This document shows positions 22,086 through 33,950 of a stretch of DNA of 45,571 nucleotides, one piece after another. This DNA is from Fomitopsis serialis (Eukaryota > Basidiomycota > Agaricomycetes > Polyporales > Fomitopsidaceae): assembly GCF_022376445.1 (NCBI RefSeq), contig NW_025955284.1, forward strand, positions 1 through 45,571, read 5' to 3'. Position 1 is the stretch's first letter, and each line of letters begins with the position of its first letter. The notes below the pieces were generated by a model. It saw only the letters and a program-made list of their open reading frames with translations, was not told the DNA's origin and did not search any database. Position numbers and translations under genes: made by a program.

Positions 22086-25000
22086 ATGCCTTCTGCCCGT
22101 GGCAAAGCCAAAGACACCAGCGAGCGGTCGCGCACCAACAAGCGCGGCAAAAAAGCGCAGAATGCGACAGCGAAGGGAGCACGAAACGTCGCGGATGGCA
22201 CTGAGATCCCGCAGGACAGCCGCGCGCGAGACAAGGACATTAGCGAGGAGGAAAGCAAACTCTGGGACTCGATGACCGTTCGTAATTGCTGCTCTCCATC
22301 GATTCCATGTTTTCTGAGAGATATTACCTAGACCGAGTGGGACGAAATCAGCCCGGCGAGGCGGCTCGAGTTGGATAGGAGGGCACGCGACGCGTTTCTG
22401 GGGACGATGAAGTTCGACATCATCGAGACGAAGACGGATGCTATCGTTCCCCGCTTCGGCATGTACAACGATCGGCCCCTCGACAGGGGAGCCATGTCCC
22501 GGCTGAAGGCGAACATCACGAACCGTCACGCTCATGGTTTCCAAACCGACTCTCACCTGATATTCGCCGTGGCCACGCGCGAGCTCATTCGCGATCCAGC
22601 CCCTGTCGGGAGTGAGCTTCTCGGGTCGGACCTTCCGGAATTCGACCTCCAAGACAGCGTGGAGCCTCGGTCTGTACTCGCGCTTGCTGGACAACACCGA
22701 TATCGGACCGCAAACGAGCTGTACGCGAAATGGAGAAAGGAGCTCAGAGAGCGACGTGGAATGGCGACAGAGGATGACGATGGCGTGTCCATAGCGCATC
22801 AGAGGGAGCGAAGTCGTCGAGTGATGATGTCGATCTAGACACCATGGATGATCTCGAACGTCGGATGGAGGAGGTACGATGGTGGGGTGTGCGATTGTAC
22901 GACCTCAGTAAGCCCGCTATGCTAAGCTGTCCTCATGTCTTCTGACAAATGTCGCCACCGCTACAGAGAAGATTCAGTCGGATGAAGAGCTTGCGGATCA
23001 TCTGTCGCGCAACGAGTCCAAGGTTCAACACTCGGAGACGGAGGAAGAGTCGCTGGTCCAGAAGTTGAACCGAATCCGCAGCATCCTAGCAGACCTCGGA
23101 ATGGCAGAGTTCATGAAGAAGCACCAGTCGCTCACCTTGTCGAAGCTGAAGCTGAATATCAACTCGTCGATGTCACGGATCATCATGAACGTCTACATGC
23201 TCCTCATGGTCCTCTCGATGACGCGACACGGGTCGCACTTCAGGGCTCAGCCGGAGTTCCGAGTGTCGTGGCTGAAGAACCTCAGCGATGCCCACGGGAC
23301 GGTACGTATCTGACGCCTATACGAGATCCGTGGCCTCATACGGATCTTCATGTCGCAGCTGCTTTCATGGATCTTCATACGACAGTCTGAACGCATGGCT
23401 TTGGTCGACTGCGTCTACACCGGGAGATCTGAGCAGAGAGCCGACGCGACAGATGAGGCATCTCGCGCCGACAACCCCAGCAATGCCGAGAACGTCGGCG
23501 ACATCGAGGTCGTTCGTGGCGAGGCCTGGCCCTCTTTCCAGACGATGAGGGGTGCGTTGGGTACGTCCAAGTCGGTTGCCCCTTACCCCTACACTGCCGA
23601 GGAGCTGGCGATACTCGCTCGCAACTTTTCCCTGGGTGAACGGCGATTCCAGGGCATATTCCACGACGACGCGATCATGGAAGCCCTCGACGATGCGTAT
23701 GTAGACGCGTTCCGAGGTGTCGACAACATGTTTATGATGCTTGGAATCGACATGCCCGAGTATTGTTCCGCACTCGCCACCTACCGCATCGCCGTTGTGG
23801 CCCTCCTCCGCGAACACTTCCCCGTCGAGGACGCCGAGTTAACCAAGTCCTATCGAGTGCCCAAGGAGCAGCGAAGGCTTTCCACAGCGACTCGGAACTA
23901 CGACCAGCTGCTCTCTCGGGTGTTGTACAGTTTGTCGGAACGCGATGACGGCGGAAATTTGAAGCCCTTACCATTCCTCACGATCAGCGTCTTCCGGGAC
24001 CTCCACAGGGCATTCAGCCAGACACCTTTGGCTTTCAAAGAGGTATGTCGCTCACCAGATATGTCACACCGACTCCCTCGCGGACTGCGGCATCGTTTGC
24101 GATCGATGTGTACCTCCCGACATATTATCGGAAGCTTTGCTCGCATCGTTCGAGAACGATGCCGGCCCAGCGCCTCGCCGCTGTCTGGCCTGACTTTGAT
24201 TCACGATGTGTTGTCCCGACGGAATGCTGATGCGCTGCCTGTGTCGCAGGTTGCTGGTTGGTTCGAGGGGCTCCATTGGTACTACCGCGGCTCGAACGCC
24301 GCAACGCAAGACTTCAACGACGCGACCAATGCCATCTTCATTGCTGCGAACAGATGGAGGGCGGAAGAATTGAACGCGGCCCAGCATCATACTATCCTGG
24401 ATAGGGTATGTCATCCACATCCATAACGCAGCATGACAATGTAAGCGCTCACGTCTTTGGTCTTTCTAGATTGCCGATGTCTTCATATTGGGGAAGGCAC
24501 ACCTAATGCCTGATCTCGAGCACAGCATGTCGGACATCACCATCCATAGGCCGACAAACAAGCAGGCGCTCAAGGCGATCGTCGCGTCGGGGGCTGTGTA
24601 TAAGAACAAACAGCTCATTCTGCCTAAATCCGACTCTGTTGTTGTTAATCCGGCGGCGCTGAGGTTCTGGAACGGCATGGGTGGGCTGTACTCAATCACA
24701 ACTCATCATAATGCGTTGCTACTCAAGGTCGGGGTTAAGCCCCTCCCGAGGAATGGGTATCCGACGGAGTATCCAGCCAATCCTTTGGGATACCGACTCA
24801 TTCGCAGTGGCACCTCTAGAGACATCCTCCGAACGGCAACTAGCATGAAGGAAGTCAGGAGCTACGAGTGGCTGTACGCGCGGCGGTTGTTGAGGATTCC
24901 ATCATTCGCACCTATCGCACGAGCAAAGTCTTGGGCATCTTGCCCAGCAATCTACGGTTTCTCTTGCGAGAGGCGATGAATATCTACAGCCACGTCGGAC

Positions 25001-25576
25001 AGCCTGACGACGACGACGATCCGTTTGCGACTATGGGGACCTATTTTGCGTTCTGGGACCAGCCCACGGAGCCTGACGACTTCGTGATGAATGAGGAGAT
25101 CTGGCATAGCGTGACCATCGAGGACATCGCGGAGAAAGTCGGATTGCTGCAGGTCGCGTCCAGCATGCAGCTGGAGCGAAAGCAGCTGTGCGACCTGGTT
25201 GCCACGCTCGAGGCCAGCCCCCTTGGAAAGTATCGCGTACCGGATACCGGGAACCCAAAGCGGACTGCACCGCTGTCGAGGGAGTGGTCGTTAGCTATGG
25301 ATGCAATAGTACAGGTGCGCCACGACACGTCCCCTCACAATGATATGATGACGACGTACTCTTCGTCGGTCGACAGGCAGCCATTCAGACATGCACCAGA
25401 CGACGTCTCTGGAAGGAAGGAGAATCAGAGAGTTTGCCCTTCGACAGAACAACGGTAGATTACGAGATGCCATCGCTCGTGTCGGAGGTTCACACCCACA
25501 GAAAAAGCGTCGGGCCTATATTCAGAGTAAGCCTTCCTCATTCTCGTGACGACCGTCTGGCTCATTTCAGGTGTAG
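22086..25576 (+). CDS. Large unrecognised protein, basic N-terminus (gene 3)
   Basis: I do not recognise the family. Nine exons give roughly 950 residues. The start MPSARGKAKD is preceded by CACA, a good initiation context. The N-terminus is K/R-rich (NKRGKKAQN) and looks nuclear. Later parts include FGMYNDRPLDRGAMSRL, a helical stretch NVYMLLMVLSMTRHGSHF, PYPYTAEELAILARNFSLGE, GLHWYYRGSNAATQDF, PTNKQALKAIVASGAVYKNK and an acidic DDDDDPF patch. Introns seen: 22278-22331, 22756-22802, 22908-22966, 23302-23385, 24043-24249 (207 bp with two ATCGTT palindromes), 24406-24469, 25315-25376 and 25527-25570. The last exon gives a stop at 25574. One base appears missing near 24885 (LYARR to VVEDSII). 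It could continue into the reading frame from 25586 if the last acceptor is different. Confidence 0.72.
24091..24108. repeat. Intronic ATCGTT palindrome
   Basis: CATCGTTTGCGATCGATG inside the 207-bp intron 24043-24249 of gene 3; one arm change. Confidence 0.65.
24143..24162. repeat. Intronic ATCGTT palindrome, perfect arms
   Basis: GCATCGTTCGAGAACGATGC, a second copy in the same 207-bp intron, 35 bp after the first. Both 8-base arms are perfect. Confidence 0.75.
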
Positions 25577-25585
25577 CTTCATGGT

Positions 25586-27321
25586 GTGCTAGTGATCGAT
25601 GACGAGGAGGAGAAAGCAAAGGCCAAAAAGAAGTCGGAGGCGTCAGGATCGACTAGCAAGAGAGAGGAGAAGTCCGCGACAAAGCCTACTGTCGCACCAG
25701 CGCAGGGATCCAAGTCCGACGCTAAGCCCAGTGGCGACAACTCGAAGCCTGAGCCGATGAAGGGAAAGCGCAAGTCGGGGCCTCCCAAGTCGCGTGCCAT
25801 CATCTTGGACAGTGACGAGGACGCTCCCTATGAACTGGATCCAGAGGTCGACAACACCTTCGACAACGCACTTGCGACGCAGACCTTCATACCCACTCCA
25901 GACGACGATGAAATCATGAGCATCCCAGACAGTGAGCATGTTGAAGTACTAGAGGTGAGCGATTTCCCTCTACACTATTGGCAGCTCCACTGACGGACTG
26001 TATACCAGACACCGGCGAATGCGCCACAGGCACCCCGTCATGTCGAGACCCGTCCGACAAAGCCACAGCCCCAGGCCGATCTCCCAGTGACGCCTCCACG
26101 ACGTGAGAAAACGTCGGCAGGTGAGTACCATTCCGCTGAGTGCTCATGGGCTTCACGTTACGTGTATCGTTTGCGAACGATGTGTCACCTTTCATACATT
26201 TTGTGCGATCCGATTCTCCGACATTACTTACACTGCGCACGATGCCTCTGGTGGCGCTTTCTGCCCATTACTGACTCCGTTGTTACTACAGCGGGACCTC
26301 GAGACAAGTCTTCCGGATTTCAGCCACGTAAGATGACGGGTTCATCGGGAACGTTTACGGTGTTGGAGCCAGGCAAGCCAGGTGCGTCATTATTATTGCT
26401 GGTGTCATCCTTTGGATTTGGTGCGATCGGAGAATGTGGCGTGCATGAACGTACGCGTTGCAGGACTCTACGACTTTGATGCGCCGTCTACTGAGGAGCC
26501 TCCCAGTGCGGCTGCCGTTGCACGGGTGCTACAGAACGTGAAGGCGAGGATAATTCCTGTTGAGGGACACCGCCGTGAGCGAGTCCGTCGTACCATGGAA
26601 TTGCGCATAAGGCTCACGCTTTCTGCTGTATAATCTCCGCGACAGAAACTAAGCTGATGCCTGACCGTCTGTTTGCAGCTCGCAAGGTTGCGGAGCCAGA
26701 GACGATCGATCTAGACGCTACGACCGACGATGAGCCACCGCGGCCAGTGGAAAGAAAGGTCGTGAAGAACATGAAGCCTAAGGCTGACCTCTCTGCTAAG
26801 GCCGATGCGAAGCCCTCTGCAGGAGGAGGCAAGAAGGCCCCGCGACAGAGTACCTCCTCCAGCGCTGCGTCCGCCACCGCGACTCAGGCGTCGACATCAT
26901 CGACCGGTCTGTTTTCACGTGATGACGCCGTTTAGCCCGGATAGCTCACACCCTTCAGTAGTTCCCGCCAAACGTCAATCCAATGCGGCGGATGCAGACG
27001 GTCGGGCCGAGAAGAAGGCCAAGGTGGCGGCCCCAGCGCCCCCAGGAAGTCGGCCGACACATCGAAGGCGAAGAATGCTGGTTCGGCTTCCAAGAAACCG
27101 AGCGCGAAGAAAAACACAGGTATGTGGTCGCTTCCATCCATGCCGCCTTCGAAGCTAACCGAGATCAAGGCAAAAGTCTTCAGGATGATTCGGAGGACGA
27201 GGATGAATACGGTGCCAAGAAGTTCAATCCCATCGTCAAGGGCGCGACGAAGCCGTCTGGAAGCCGTCCGCGTCCCTCAGAGACTAGTGGGCAGAACCTC
27301 AAGATGGTTTCAGATGCATGA
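25586..27321 (+). CDS. Acidic/lysine-rich nuclear-like protein or C-terminal part of gene 3
   Basis: Coding-like segments joined by clear introns (for example GTGAGC near 25953, GTGAGT near 26119 to CTACAG near 26291, GTGCGT near 26381 to TTGCAG near 26463). No good ATG opens it, so it is probably the C-terminal continuation of gene 3, separated from it by an uncertain junction at 25527-25590. The composition is K/E/S/P-rich and disordered. Three stretches resemble SUMO-interacting motifs: LVIDDEEEK, AIILDSDEDA and TIDLDATTDDE. A basic stretch, KKAPRQ or PRKSADTSKAKN, follows. One base seems missing in a C run near 27043, and the acceptor near 27180 is in an awkward phase. It ends at LKMVSDA. 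The intron at 26119-26291 is long (about 170 bp) and contains an ATCGTT palindrome. Confidence 0.55.
26164..26183. repeat. Intronic ATCGTT palindrome
   Basis: GTATCGTTTGCGAACGATGT inside the long intron 26119-26291; the core ATCGTT/AACGAT arms are perfect. Confidence 0.75.
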
Positions 27322-27765
27322 AGTGCGATGGTCGGGAGTAGCACCGGTCGGATCATGTTAGGCCCTGCGTAAATACATTCGTTCATGCAATCTCAATACC
27401 TGCCGGCGACGGCACCAGGTCCAGAGCGTCTCGGAAGTCATTGGGATGAAATGATGAGAGTATTTCTGGATGATTGGAGCAAGGCACTATCAGAAGAGCA
27501 TATGCAGGCCGATGGTTCTACGATCCGTCGCGACGCGACAAGAAGATTTCCATCACTCCGACGTCGGATTTGTCGGACCATGTCGCGATATAACCTAACC
27601 TGTACCGTTAGCGTACAGTTAGGTTCCCCCCTCTCTCTTCCAGACCATCTCCCTTCTCCTCTTGTTGCCGTTCAGCCGTCGGGGACATCATGTTTGAAGA
27701 CGATCCCGTTGGTCTACACGACGAGCAAGTCATCCCTTACTTTTGATGTCTCGGCGGGTGTACTT
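27322..27765. other. Promoter spacer of gene 4
   Basis: No gene seen. It carries an imperfect inverted repeat at 27592-27625 (AACCTAACCTGTAC against GTACAGTTAGGTT), about 140 bp before the ATG at 27766, followed by a CT-rich leader. Confidence 0.45.
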
Positions 27766-29533
27766 ATGGATTCCGACAAACACAGCGAGGAGGACGTCGA
27801 TGACAGGAGTGAGCCTCTGTCTCCCAGCGAGGTGCTCACCGCGTTGGTGGATGCTCCAGATGTGTACGTCCAAGCGGTTGTTTCGTCTGCGAGACACTAC
27901 GACTAACGTCTACACGTTCCAGCGTCGTTGCGGAGCAGCACATCAATCGCACTCTCAACGGAACCGAGGGGCCCTTCGACCTCGCCGATGTTCCCGACGC
28001 CATCAGCGCTGAGTCCAACATTCGGCAGAGCGACATCTACAACACCATGTTCCAAGGCAACGACCCGATGGACAAGCTTACCGACTGGGAGCACCTCCCG
28101 CAAAAGAACCTTCGTCTGTCGGACCTGCGCAGGATCTACGAAACAGGGAACGCCGAACGTGCGATGAGCCTCCTGAGCAAACGCATCAACCTGACGATCG
28201 ACGACCACTATACCATCGACGCTCGCAGCGAGGACCTCCTGTGGAACATCAGTCAGCATGCTTTGGACTTCTTCGCAGCGTCGTCGCTTTACCCCGGGCT
28301 CGACGCTGGCATTCCGAACGTGCTCATCGACCACAATTGGATGGGTAAGATTGATCTGCTGAAGACGTTCTTCGCGTTCAAGGCGAAGTACTTCGACCCT
28401 GGCTTCAACTTGCACGGCCGGATGCTGTATATCGGACGCGTCGGTACGCAGGATCTGTGGCTTGCGTTGCGTCCCCGAGAGCACTTCGAGGTCGATCCGA
28501 CTGTCGAGGACGAGAGGCTCGAGGCGCTGGAGCGCAAATACGGGAAGAACGGCCTGGACACGCGCCTTCTTCCGCATCACGCGGAGATCATGATCCTATT
28601 CCTCTGCAAAATGCTGTCGCTCATCAACACCAAGGACATCACCGTTTCGAGGGACTACGGCGACAGCAACGCCCGCAGAGACCCCACCAAGCTACACGCA
28701 AGGGCGTGTACGAACGCTTGTGAGTGTCGTTCAGCGGCCATACGTCGTCCACAGATACTGACTACGTTTCGCTCCACCCTATCTCGCGCACATGTCGCTC
28801 ACCGTCTCACGTCACTCCTGCATTGATCGCGAACGATGTGGCCTCTACGCCGCCAGCCTGCACCTCACCATCGACCTCAATCTCGAAGAGTTCAGGGAGC
28901 TTTCTGGGCTCATTCACGACAACTGGGCGCGTTGGGTCGATTGCGCGCCCAAGGCGTGGAAGAAGGACGGGTTTATCACCGAGCACGAGCCATCTCTATC
29001 GTTTGTCGCTACGGCCAGAACGTCGCGCTCGCACGCGACAACATGCAGGCGACGGAGGAGTTGAACTGGCTTCGCGACCGCGACTACACCAAGATTCGGT
29101 ATGTCGCATTCGCGATAGCATCTCACATTGAGTACGCAATACAACTTTATTATGTGCTGTATCAACGCTGACATCCGCCACCAGGTGCAGCGAGGTTGAC
29201 GAATGGGTACCCCGCCCTGTCCGCGACGTCCGGGCGAGGGCCCCCCTGTACCTATCCCATAACCCCCGTGACCGCGGCTCGTGACCGACCTTGACAACCT
29301 TCCTCTTCGCGACGACGAGGGACGCGAGATCAGAGTTTACGACTCGCGAGGCATGCGTGTCCCTCGCTTCCAGGTCGCTGACCCTCAGCGGTTGAAGAAG
29401 TGCGACGTCAAGATGAACCTTCGCACGGCGAACGACATGTTCCAGCCTGCGTACGGCGACACCCTCCGCATGGAGGACTACGATGTACGTAGACGCGGTA
29501 ACAGGCGGAGACGTGGTGCGCCCCGTCGTGGTG

Positions 29534-29577
<44 letters not shown>

Positions 29578-32500
29578 AACCCGTTTGCACCAGCCGATGT
29601 CGACTCGGACGACGAGGAGAATGATCGTCGCCGATGGCAGGACGTCGAGGGCATCTTTCGTGGAGCCGGGGCCAGTGCGCCTGTCGTGTCGGTGTATCCC
29701 CAGGCGTTCATTCGCCACATTGGTAACATCCAGGCCACCGCGACTCCGACATCGCTCGATCCCTTCGTCGACGCGATCAATCGCAAGGCCCGCCTGGACC
29801 TCAGTCGCAGTCACCTCGAACAGGACGATGTCGCGCCCGGCCCTGCCTCGCCCGGCCCTGCCAGTCGGAGCTCAAGCATTGATATCGGTAGCGATGGACT
29901 CCCACCGCCTCTTGACCTTGGCAATCGAGACGTCGTGGAACCCAATGATGACGACGAGAATCGCGGCGGCGACGACGATGACGACACCGACTTTTCGGAA
30001 CACAACCCAACCACCGTCGCTATTCAGCCCATCTCCTTCCAAGCATACGGTCTTATCTCGCATCGCGTTCGCCCGAGTGCCGGACAGCATGAGACTACGC
30101 ACGGTATCTGTGGTATGGCGCTCGCTGGAGCGTACGCAGCCAAGGGCCCGACTCGTCGCGTGTTTCAAAACATCTACAACAAGGTCGCCAACGGCATGCC
30201 GCACGACCGCTACAATAGCAGGATCCTTGAGGCCAACGCTCCTCGCGCGCTGCGATTTGAGTCGGTGTACCAAGTTGACATGCATGCGTTTGCGGAGTCG
30301 AAGCGAAACGGACGGTGAGTGTCGACAGCTTCCTCATGTCGCTACTTTGCTGAATGCGTAGCACACAGCGACCTCTATCGCGACATCCTCTACGTCCTCG
30401 CGACTGCGGTGAAGCACCCGTCCGTCTTTGAAGAGCTGCAGTCTCACCTCGTCGTATTCAAGGGAGAGGTCAGTCGACTATTTGCTAACCGACGGCTGAA
30501 GGAACGTGCTGACAATCCATGTCCTCAGGTCTCACCTGCGTACACGGCGTGGACGACGTATGGGGTGACTTCAATCATCGAGAAGATTTGGGATATGAAC
30601 AAGGAGAAGGTGGAGGCAGTCATCGCAGACATGGAGGGCATTCATCTCGACAGTGACCTTCCCTCCCCGGCTGACGTCGAGATCATGGCGCTCTGGGAGC
30701 GTATTCTCGCCTACGCTCACACCGGAAACGCGAAGGTTCTTGTCCCTGCGCTGATGCGTCGGGCACAAATACTGCGGGCTCTGCTCTCGAACGGCCTCCC
30801 GACTGTCGATCAGGGCGTCATGAAGATCATCCCAAACCGTGGGGCTCCGGTAGTCATCCAACCGAGGCACTGGCCGATGAAGGCCGGAACCCTGGAGCCT
30901 GCGAACGCGTCGCGCAGGGCCCAGATATTGACATACGGTGAACCGCACTTTAACGTGAGTGTCGATTTTCTGTCTGCGCCATAGCGAGGCTGTCTTTCCG
31001 AGACTTTCCTGCGCTCTTTAAGGCGCTGCGACGCTGCGTGCTGCGTTTCGCTGCCTTCTCGCTTATCCTTGCATCGATCATGAACGATGGTGCTCTCCAT
31101 TTGTGTCGCACGGAAAACGTAGACATGCACACGCTGACCATTCCTCATCTTAGATGGTATTCACCCGTCTCCGCATCGCGCTGGCATCGTTTCACCTCGC
31201 CGACAATCGGTACACGACGCTCACTGGTCCGATGCGACACGCGGTCATCATCGCGGAGATCTTCTTCCGGCTGTATCTGGACGACGTCAAGCAGATGGTC
31301 GTCCGTGCGGTCAAGGCCAACCTGTCGATCATCACCCGCCAGCGTGAAGCCTCCCAGTCGACGCTTGGTGGCGGTCTCGACGACATCACGGAGGAGGAGC
31401 ATCGGACGCGCCTGAAGGCGCTCGACAAATGGAAAGCGTCGCCCATGCCTCTGACGTACAAGACGGCGACGATATCTGCGCTACTCCTCCGGGCGATCAC
31501 CGACGACGCCTCTCGTATCGGCGACGGACTCCCTAACCCGACAAACCAGCAGATGAGCCTCCGCGAGTTTGTCGTTGGTCTTTATCGCATGGGCAAGCCG
31601 ACGAACCCCGACAAACTGGCATCTCCGATGACCTCTGGGGGATCTGCGTCGAGCGTTCTGAGGGTCGCTATCGCAGCAATGATCGCGCATGCTCCGCGGG
31701 AGTGGTCCGAAGACACGACGAGCTCCGCGCTGAAGCGGACGCGCCAGGAGGAGCTCGAGACCTGGGTGTGCAAGGCCCTCGCACGTGCAATCGAAGAGCT
31801 GCAGATACACTTTGTCCCCGCGAAGACTGCCGGAGCAGCAGGGCGACCGAGCCGCTGGGCTTCTGCATATTCGTGGGAGTCGCTGGGCAAGCCTGACGGC
31901 GGTAACGAGCGGTTCAAGGCCACCGACGTCACTATAGGCCTCTCTACCGCGCAGAAGAACAACCGGTCTGCTTTGGAGGCTACGCGTCGCGCATCTCATC
32001 AGCACGCCCGCACGCCCTGGTCGGCCTGCTCGCTCACTATCCAGAACTACGGCGACTTCCTAAACCGGGAGATCCTCCCCGACGAGTTCAACATCTCGGA
32101 GTCTATTCTTACCTTCAGCACTGATCCGGAGGACGATTATGTCGTCGAAACATATCGATGGGTGCGTCGCAACTGGTCGCCGAGCAACCCTATCCACCGC
32201 CTTGCGCTCTTTGCCGGCTTCATGGTGTCGAAGATCCTTCCCAAGGTGTTCCACGACCTCGGTGAGGATGCGGCTGTCATGACCGGGATGTCGGCCGCCG
32301 ACACGATGCGTATCCTGCGGAACTTGACCTGGGTCGCGAAGGACGGAAAGTCGGCCGATGGGGCGGGCGGCAGGATGTCCGCCCGGAGAGGAACGTCGGA
32401 CGGGCCTCGGTACCTTGTTCAGTTTGTGGTGACTATGCTCGGCCTCATCGAACGCGACGCGCCCCTCCGCAAGCGCATCGACCAGTACGGGTCTCTCGGC

Positions 32501-32968
32501 ACGCCCTGGACCAAGAAGCACGGTCAGAAGGCGATCGGACATCTGCTTTACATACGCCTTGGGCTTGCGAGCTTCGACGGCGGTCGGAAGGCGTTCAAGA
32601 GCGCACGATACCTCCAGGACTGGCGCTTTCACGACAACGCGACGTTGATCAAGATGTGGGACACGTACAAGAAGCTGCTCGTTACCTACCCCTACGGACC
32701 CTTCGACGTCGCTATGAACATGGTCGGGGCGAAGATGGCCCTCGAGCTTGCGGGGGAGGGGAAGAAGCTCTGCACGGCTCGTCCGGGCGTCGCCGCTGAG
32801 ATGAAGATCGGCTACGACACCGTCCCTGGTGAGGACGACGAGGAGTTCGACTGGGGAAACGGCCCCCGAATTATTTCAGCGCGGGGAGTACGGAAGCGAC
32901 GGCACCAGGACGCGTTCGCGGACGATGGATTTGAGGCGGGCCCTTCCAATGTCGTCAGGCGTCGCTAG
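27766..32968 (+). CDS. Very large unrecognised protein with aspartate run (gene 4)
   Basis: About 1,500 residues; family not recognised. The start MDSDKHSEEDVDD is followed by an intron at 27864-27922. Conserved-looking parts: TDWEHLPQKNLRLSDLRRIY, HLTIDLNLEEFRELSGLIHD, VYDSRGMRVPRFQVADPQRL, a run of 14 aspartates (29536-29577), TTHGICGMALAGAYAAKG and VSPAYTAWTTYGVTSIIEKI. The 1.8-kb last exon (31154-32968) has HARTPWSACSLTIQNYGDFL and SNPIHRLALFAGFMVSKILP and ends in a basic tail, VRKRRHQ...NVVRRR, that looks like a nuclear signal. Clean introns include 30315-30368, 30479-30528 and 30955-31153. Frame shifts near 28705, 28990 and 29280 need one base each. Long introns near 28719-28849 and at 30955-31153 each hold an ATCGTT palindrome, as in gene 3, which suggests the two genes share a history. 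Confidence 0.78.
28819..28838. repeat. Intronic ATCGTT palindrome
   Basis: GCATTGATCGCGAACGATGT in an intron of gene 4 (about 28719-28849). The left arm is degenerate (ATTGAT). Confidence 0.55.
29536..29577 (+). repeat. GAC trinucleotide repeat in coding sequence
   Basis: Fourteen consecutive GAC codons encode 14 aspartates inside gene 4; they are followed by NPFAPADVDSDDEEND. Purely GAC, so it is likely length-variable between strains. Confidence 0.9.
31071..31090. repeat. Intronic ATCGTT palindrome
   Basis: GCATCGATCATGAACGATGG inside the 199-bp intron 30955-31153 of gene 4. The centre CATG is the same as in the satellite unit. Confidence 0.65.
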
Positions 32969-33950
32969 TCTGTATATGCAGTGCGATTGTCGGTGCTATA
33001 CCTCCCTGATACGTCTGACCGTATATTTCTGTAACTACCTACCACACGTTCAATTGATTATGACGAGATCCAATGATCCACTCACTCCCACATGTCGCAT
33101 GTCCTGTATCGTTTGCAATCGATGCGGTACAGTGTTCACGTGTCAGAACCGTCGCGGTGCTCACAGTATTAGCACATGAGTTGCGAAGTATGAGTATGTC
33201 TGGAACTATACAAATATGACACGGATGAGATTCTCCCAAGGATACGGCCCACGTCTGATGTGGTCTGCGTCATTTTTTGCCAACGTCTGACCCATTCATA
33301 GATGCAATGTCAAACTGTCATCAACTGGCCTCCCAAATGGGGCGGTTTGACGTGTCCAATGAACATTACGCCTGTCTATATTCACAGCTCGTGCAAATTA
33401 CGTATTGTCCTACTCTGTAACCGGCATGGAAAGCACATATGCGCATTGATGTCGCCTCCCTATGGTTCTTTCTTTCGCTTCAACTTCCGACAACCTCCGG
33501 GAGCATACCAAGCACAGAGATCATATCAACGTAGCCTGACATTCAGGGCCGCTTTAAAATGAGTGTTTCCATTAAGTTCGCGACCTGCACACCCGCGATA
33601 CAACAAGACATAAAGCGGGAATTCCTTTTCCGACAATGCAGTCGAGGCTGGTCGTTGTAAACACACGCAAAGTCGTCGCCAGCAGCTAGCGGCAATCTCA
33701 TCTTCGAAACTGTTACTGTCTCTGTGATACGATTGGCTATACGAAACTATGTAAATTGCACTTTTGCCACGTCAAATGAGTCGATCGATAGTCTAGACGA
33801 CAGGACTCCACAGGATTACGACAAATGTCGCACAACGATCGACAGATTCATCGGCTTCGCGAGAGTACCAAAGTTAGCGAACGATGGCAACGAAATGCGA
33901 GTGCATGACTCACGGTAATCACAGCCCATGGCGAGTCACTGCGCCCGCCT
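32969..33950. other. Convergent intergenic region between gene 4 and gene A
   Basis: Both neighbouring genes end here. No coding sequence was recognised. It contains one ATCGTT palindrome at 33106-33125 and a weak half-site near 33876. Confidence 0.5.
33106..33125. repeat. Dispersed ATCGTT palindrome, single copy
   Basis: GTATCGTTTGCAATCGATGC, 138 bp after the stop codon of gene 4; one arm change. Confidence 0.65.

Noticed and set aside
27592..27625. Telomere-like CCTAAC/GTTAGG words
   Set aside because: Only an isolated inverted repeat, not a tandem TTAGGG array.
29483..30361. Plus-strand 292-codon frame with a threonine run
   Set aside because: It is an alternative frame of gene 4; the aspartate-run frame joins cleanly to neighbouring exons and this one does not.
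22086..32968. Large genes 3 and 4 as transposases (KDZ, Crypton or Starship captain type)
   Set aside because: I could not see a conserved DDE/DDD layout, tyrosine recombinase residues or terminal repeats framing them, so no such name is given.
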